Below, piece after piece: positions 57,904-64,000 of a stretch of 64,000 nt of DNA. Every line of letters begins with the position of its first letter. Position 1 is the first letter of the stretch. The notes below the pieces were generated by a model. The model was not told where the DNA came from. It did no database searches and saw only the letters and a program-made list of their open reading frames with translations. The translations under genes were made by a program, and so were the position numbers. Source of the DNA: Gautieria morchelliformis. Its lineage: Eukaryota > Basidiomycota > Agaricomycetes > Gomphales > Gomphaceae. Where the stretch lies: assembly GCA_015179125.1 (NCBI GenBank), contig WHVA01000216.1, positions 1 through 64,000 of the forward strand, read 5' to 3'.

Positions 57904-59548
57904 CGCATCGTCGTCGTCGTGTGTCGATAGATAGTCTAGAATCTGTTAGATAGTCGTGTTCTTCGCGTTCACCGTTCTTCACGTCGTGCTGTGCGTGTTG
58001 ATTAGTCCCGTTGTATGTGGTCATAGCCGTTTATTCGTAACGTTCGTACTCCCTCCAGTCCCCGTCAGCGACCCTCGTCCTCACCCTCGCCGGACTCACC
58101 TGGCTGGTCGTAGAAGCCTCGCTCAACACGGGCGTCAGTGAACACGTACAAGACAAGATACGGGGCGCTGGTCACGTGAGAGGGTCGGTGTTGGGCGCAT
58201 TAACTGCGGGCAGCGAAAAGGACGGCAGCGGTGAGTCGTTCGCGACTGCATGGTAGTGTGCATCATGCACGTGATGTGCACAGGCCAGGGAGGCTCCAGG
58301 CTATATAGATACCTTATCTTGTGCAAGTCAACGCAGGATCGTTTTTGGAATTCCTTCCTGTAGTCGATACTCTCACACGATCTAACACCTTAATGTCCAA
58401 GGAATGGTCACGTGCGCGCTCTCCCATGGCCGACACTCACCGAAAGTCGCTGCCCGTGAAACGCTCGTTCGGGATGGTGAGCATCTCCCCATTGGTTCTC
58501 CCGCGTATGATGCCAGCGAGGATGAGCTGCAACCTCATTTTTTAGCTCGTTGCTGACCCTGCGCAGAGGACAACGACCCGCTCACCGATGATGCCGCCTC
58601 GTCCGTCTCCGTCTCCCGCACGAGTCCCTCTTCCTTCCCCCCGGCATGCGAGCTGAGCTTAGTGTTTTCCAGAATACTATCATTATCGGCCTTTCTTCGT
58701 ATACCGGTGTGGGTAACGGTGGGATCGGTTGGCAGCGGCGGATTTGGTGGGTTCGGGGTTCGGTCAAGGGAGGCGAACCTGAGGTGATCGGTTGGTGGAT
58801 CTGCTGGGATCGGTCCCCAGCAGTACTACAATATTTGTAAATAAACCCCAAACCGATGTCATCATATTTGAACCGTAACCGATGCCACCTTCCCGGAACC
58901 ATGGCAAAAGATATAATAAATTCTATTCATCAGATCTACACCGACGTGAACCGATTAAAATGGTACCATTTCTGTGATCCAGCATGATCAGACCGGGTCC
59001 GTGGTTTTCACCGACCTGGACAGCTGCGACCTCCCGGATGGGTCGATTCTCACTGGGGCGGCCCGGAGACAGAGGCCGTGTGGGTGTGCATCAACTCGGA
59101 TCCGACACGGTGTATGTCATTGTGTAACTGAACTCAGACGACGATTGTCTATGTTCCTTGCTGAAACGTGGGCATCTCATGGATTCTCAACCACTTAGGG
59201 GGAGTTGATACGACGCTGTGAGAGACTCTATCAGTGGCGGGAGGGAAAGAAAAACTGCTGGCAGCAGCGAGATTGTGGGTCCGTGCACGGTAAGTATCAG
59301 GATGACGTGACCTTCACTATAAATGCAAGTCACACAAGCACAGCACGCACCGCGTTACTCACCTTGTTCACCATTTATAACTGCAGCTTCCCACCTTCAT
59401 GTCTCCACACCCGCTCTCAATGCCTGCGATATGAGTAACCTGTAACCTGCACATCATGATGCCCACAATCGGCGGTCAACCGCGCACCACACAATTCCGC
59501 GAGTTCTAATAAATGAGTACGGCAACTGTGGCACCTTCGTATATCCTC
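57904..59548. other. Mostly unassigned, possible minus-strand exons
   Basis: On the minus strand 58660-58537 reads HAGGKEEGLVRETETDEAAS and 58530-58440 reads RLQLILAGIIRGRTNGEMLT followed by a GTGAGT donor, so an upstream gene or 5' exons of the previous gene may lie here. I could not assemble it. Confidence 0.3.
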
Positions 59549-62179
59549 TCTGCTGTGCCCTCGATCAATTGGCAATGGACGACTGGCTCGATAAGAATAC
59601 GACTGTTTTCTTGGAGCTCGAATGATGTCATCTAACACAGACTTCGTTCGGTGAGAAAGCATCGCTTGATAAATGTCATAGAAAGCTGTCCTACCTGGCT
59701 GTGCTGATGGCACGATGAACTCAAAAGCCGCAGCCAGCGCCTGGTATCTGAAGTACACCCCCACCGACTGTAACCCAAATGGCTGATCCTTTAACGGTAT
59801 TATCAACAGCAGGCAAGTCGATTACAGATAAGACCGGTATCCTAACATGCTAATCAAGCTGTTCAGCGAGCGTCATCGCAGTTCTGCAACTCACCGCAAC
59901 GACCGTTAGCATTTTATACGGATACGGAAAGAGCGTCAGACACGCCTCGAAGGACAGAAAGAGAATTATTGATCAGTTGCTGATGCTTGAGCCAGTGCTA
60001 AATGGTGTCCGTGAGGCCGTGGAGGACGCTTCGGATGCGTCTGTTGAACTGCCGGCTTTGACCAAGTTGCTTAAGGCCCCCGAAGGCCTTCCTCGTTATC
60101 GCACCGAGCTGGAAAACCTCAAAGCGAAATTAGAGACTCCCAAGGGACGCTCAGATAGGTTACAAGCGTTGATCTGGCCGCTGAAGGAAGGCGATGTGAA
60201 GAAGACGCTGGAGTATCTGAGAAATTTCCAGCAGCTTTTGAGCTCAACCTTGAATACCGATCATTTGTACGTCTTTCTGTGCTCAGTTGCGTACCTACCC
60301 TCACCGTCCCGACAGAGGCGTGACTGTGGAGATACGCACTGATGTCAAACATATGCGTGGGTCTGTGGCCGGGTTGGAACAGGCCAGACAAAGTTTGTGA
60401 TTGTTGACACCCTTCGTTTAGTGATATCTAATGCCTGTTGTCAATTTGTATAGATGACCGTCGTGACAAGATATTTGCATGGCTTGCGGCTCCTGATCAC
60501 CAGTCGAGCCATACGAGTGCACAAAAGAAGCGACAGCCAGAGACCGGCTTATGGTTAGTTCGTGGGGAGACTTTTAAGGCATGGAGAGATTTGCCCCACT
60601 CGACCCTATGGCTCCACGGAAAAAGTTTGTTCTTAATCACGCCGGTTGTGAATGCCATTAACGTTTCAGCAGTGGGTTCTGGAAAAACAATTTTATGGTA
60701 AGAGCCTCGTTTCCTGTAGTATTCAACGCCATAATCCAACAATGGTTCTTTAAGCTCAACTGTCATCGACCAGCTCTTCCTCCCCAATGGGCGGGATCCG
60801 TTACCGACAGTTGCATATTTTTACTTCACCTCCAAGCAGACTGGGACCAACGTCGCCGTGCGGTCCCTGATCAATCAATTATTGCTGACCATGACATCCC
60901 ACGGGGATGATATTCCGGCCGCCTTGGAGAGTCTCTACTCTCAGCACTCAGAGGGTCGGCAATCCCCAACTATGGACAGTTTGATATCTACCCTCAAGTC
61001 TCTTATTGGGAGTATTACTCAGCCATATATCGTCCTAGATGCTCTCAAAAAGTGTGAGGATGGGGGGGAACTTTTGCGACTGATTCAAGAAATCCATGGC
61101 CTTGGCTCATTACATCTTCTGGCAACAAGTCGAGATGAACTGGACATTATGGATGTAATGTCTGCCCTGGGTCCACTTAAAGTTCCCATGGATGAAAGTG
61201 ATATTCAGGATGACATCCAACTTCACATTCACAAAACACTTTATAATGACAAGCAGTATCAAAAGTGGTCGCTAGAGGTCAAGGAGAAGGTTGAGACCAC
61301 TTTGATCAATGGTGGACATGGAATGTAAAGTAACATTGTTCTTGTCCTGATGGTTACTGATCAAACAGTAAGGTTCCGATGGGTTGTGTGTCAACTGGAT
61401 GCACTAGGAAAATGCCGTACTTCGGCTGCTGTTGAGGCTGCGTTGCAGGCTCTTCCAAGGACACTTTACGAAACCTATGATAAGATTCTCTTGAACATTC
61501 AGGAAGAAGATCGGCAATCTGCGCTCAAGGTCTTGCAATGGCTTGCTTTCTCTGTCCGCCCAATATCATTGGCAGAAACTGTTGAAATATTGGCCACAAA
61601 TCCCCATGCAGCAGGTGCATGTCTATTCAACCCTGATGAAAGACTATTGGATCCCTGAGAAGTGCTCACTATATGTTCAAGCCTTGTCACTATTTCAGAA
61701 AACAAGAATCCTGGTGGACACTTTGGCCATACCACTGATCAGGCAGAAGTCAGACTTGCACATTTTTCTGTCAAGGAGTATTTGATCTCGGAACATATTC
61801 ATGGTGGCTGTGCTTCATTCTTTTATTTCAACCAACACATAGCCGATACTTTCATTGCCAAGATGTGCCTGGTCTATCTCCTGCAATTTGACACACCATT
61901 TACTGAGTCTCGTGTTGTATGCCATGACATACACCTGGATTATCCACTATCTCCATATGCTGCAGAGCAGTGGACCCACCATGCTCGGTCAGTAGGTTGT
62001 AGCTCGGCAAGGCTTCAAAGGTTAATCATGGCTCTCCTCAACACCAAGAAACCCATGTATATTAACTGGCTTACATTACATGTTCCTGATGACCCCTGGA
62101 ATGTCTTGTTAGACGAAGACCCCACAGGCAGCCCTCTTTACTATGCTTCCTTCACTGGGCTGGAAATTCCTTCGTGACT

Positions 62180-63018
62180 GCTGCTTGAGCAAGGTGCAGA
62201 AATTAATGCAGTGGGAGGATATTATGGTACTGCACTCCAGGCAGCGGGGGTAAGAGGCCACATGGAGATTGTTCGGTTGCTGCTTGAGCATGGAGCAGAT
62301 ATCAATGCAGTGGGGGGACTATGTGGTGCTGCACTCCAGGTGACAGCCTTGGGTGGCAACACAAAGACCTTTCAGCTCCTGCTTCAGCATGGAGCAGACA
62401 TCCATGCAGTGGGAGGACATTATGGCACTGCACTCCAAGCAGCAGCATTCAGTGGCCACATGGAGATCTTTCAGCTCCTGCTTGAGCAGGGAGCAGATGT
62501 CAATGCCATGGGAGGAGAATATGGTACTGCACTGCTGGCAGCAGCATTGAGTGGCCACACAGAGATAGTTCAGCTACTGCTTGAGCATGGGGCAGACATC
62601 AGTGCAGTGGGAGGACATTATGGCACTGCACTTGAGGAAGTGGCATTGAGAGGCCACACAACCATTGTTCAGCTGCTGCTTGAGCAGGGAGCAGAGGTCA
62701 ATGCAATGGGAGGAGAATACAGTACTGCACTCCAGGTGGCAGCATTGAGTGGCCACATGGAGATATTTCAGCTGCTGCTTGAGCAGGGAGCAAAGGTCAA
62801 TGCAGTGGGAGGACATTATGGCACTGCACTCCAGGCGGCAGCATTGAGTGGCCACATGGACATCTTTTGGCTGCTGCTTGAGCAGGGAGCAGAGGTCAAT
62901 GCAGTGGGAGGACATTATGGCACTGCACTCCAGGCAGCAGCATTGAGTGGCCACCTAGAGATCTTTCGGCTGCTGCTTGAGCAGGGAGCAGAGGTCAATG
63001 CTATGGGAGGAGAATATG
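62180..63018 (+). repeat. Ankyrin-coding tandem repeat, highly homogeneous
   Basis: Eight to nine 99-bp units alternate AVGGHYGTALQAAALSGHM and AMGGEYGTAL types. Several are almost identical in DNA, more uniform than in the intact gene, suggesting recent array growth or gene conversion. Confidence 0.9.
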
Positions 63019-63021
63019 GTA

Positions 63022-63934
63022 AGATAGAAGTCATCTTAAACTGGCACCTTTATGTAAGCGGGCGCTTAGGTCACGTGATGCGCCAAATCCTCGCCTTGGG
63101 GATTTTTTTTTTTTTTTTTCCCCTTTCAGAAGGCACCTTGGTGCAATGACATGTTCTATAATATAATTAGTGACATTGAATTATATTACATGAATTCCTT
63201 GTCCAACTCAGACATAATGTTTGGAGGTAAAGTATGATGGGCATGGTATTTACGGTTTTCCCAGACAGCTTGTGCCCCATTCAACCCTTTTTTGTAGGCA
63301 TCTATAAATCAGGCCAACCTATTAGCATCCCTGTTGAGGAGTTAGAATCTGCTGATAGGAAACAATTCTCACACACCTCTGAATCTGTACAAAGGGGACA
63401 TCATCTAGACAGCCGCAATCCCTGAGGCCTGAATGTGTGAATGGGGTCAAGCACAACCTGCCGGGCGGTCAAAGTGACGACTAAGCAAGCGGCCTGCAGT
63501 GGAACTCACCTAGTGTAAGGTTGTACCTACCTAAACCCTGATTTAAGCAGTAGAAATGTGTAGCAAGGCCCCAGAGTGGTTTGAAGCTTTTTCCGTGCGT
63601 CGTCCAAAGGTTCGAAAGGCTGACAAATAGGTCACGTGACCTATCACGTGACCGCCAAATTCCATCGGTCCAAAAACCGAAATTGCAGGAAATCATTCTA
63701 GGACATCAGAAAAATAATTTGGTATTTTTTCTATGTCACATTTTGGATGCTATATATCTCCTCAATAAATATAGATATATCCTAAGTCTCTCCTAAGGAT
63801 TGTAGGTAGACATGTCCCAAAGAGACTCTAGGAAGCCATTTGGCAAAAAGTGTTTGCCTTCGAGTGTTATTGAGCTCGCCGTTGGACTGTGCTCAGCTTA
63901 TGTAAGGGGTGCCAGTTTAAGATGACTTCTATCT
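63022..63934. mobile_element. Tc1/mariner-type MITE inside the ankyrin array
   Basis: Perfect ~27-bp inverted ends: AGATAGAAGTCATCTTAAAC plus TGGCACC, and the reverse at 63908-63934. The TA target is duplicated (63020-63021, 63935-63936), and removing the element with one TA restores GAATATGGTACTGTACTCC, the expected ankyrin sequence. 913 bp. No transposase seen. Sub-terminal CACGTGA motifs occur at both ends. Confidence 0.93.
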
Positions 63935-64000
63935 TACTGTACTCCAGGCAGCAGCAGTGAGAGGCCACATGGAGATTGTTTGGCTGCTGCTTGAGCATGG

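Larger units (their letters stand above)
59779..64000 (+). pseudogene. Second NLR-like STAND gene, inactivated and cut by window end
   Basis: Same exon plan as the gene at 51608: 59779-59812, 59867-60266, 60316-60392, 60454-60624, 60673-60697, 60755-61324, 61373 onward, including the GC-donor first intron and the intron inside Walker A. The N-domain, NACHT (GSGKTILW, PYIVLDALKKC) and nine or more ankyrin repeats are present. Two in-frame TGA stops at 61656-61658 (after codon 520) and 62175-62177 stand where the intact copy has CGA. A third lesion is a 913-bp inverted-repeat element at 63022-63934. If translated, it would give a 520-residue protein with the N-domain and NACHT but no ankyrin sensor. 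The ankyrin array continues past the end of the window. Confidence 0.88.

Overview
The window looks like a repeat-rich chromosomal segment of a filamentous basidiomycete, most likely an agaricomycete. Genes carry many 45-100 bp introns. Recognisable families include a DUF6533-type seven-helix membrane protein, fungal NACHT/ankyrin NLR-like proteins, a MULE transposase with a SWIM finger, and Helitron and Copia relics typical of large mushroom genomes. I cannot fix the species from sequence alone.

Layout. (1) 1-2.7 kb: transposon debris with a solo LTR. (2) 2.7-9.9 kb: a clearly AT-richer island, unlike its surroundings. It holds a broken DDE transposase plus chromodomain, a broken protein with three copies of a ~75 aa module, a PD-(D/E)XK-like nuclease relic, three unrecognised ORFs and a tRNA-like sequence, and it ends in a 3-bp-TSD MITE. 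(3) 11-13.7 kb: a MULE transposase gene. (4) 14.9-17.7 kb and 39.96-44.0 kb: two copies of a segmental duplication carrying a DUF6533 gene. (5) 18.6-40 kb: a palimpsest of nested transposons. LTR edges, target-site duplications (TSDs) and insertion order can be read base by base: a Helitron interrupted by MITE-F, Copia, LTR-B and LTR-A in turn, and one LTR-A copy interrupted by a reversed LTR-A, LTR-H (itself holding MITE-E) and LTR-B. (6) 44-47.3 kb: conserved housekeeping genes, UTP16/BUD21-like and a mitochondrial dicarboxylate carrier (DIC1-like), convergent. (7) 51.6-64 kb: two tandem NLR-like STAND genes. The first is intact (1,172 codons over 7 exons). The second has two CGA-to-TGA stops and a TA-flanked inverted-repeat transposon inside its ankyrin array.

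How it fits together. Housekeeping genes sit only at 44-47 kb. The rest is a transposon compartment and an NLR-like cluster of the kind used in fungal non-self recognition. Host genes have been duplicated or broken by element insertion. Most LTR elements survive as solo LTRs with perfect 5-bp TSDs, showing strong LTR-LTR recombination.

Names used here for repeats (LTR-A, B, C, H; MITE-E, F; element J; repeat I; duplication D) are local labels, not database families. All similarity statements come from reading the sequence and from remembered family features; no search was run.
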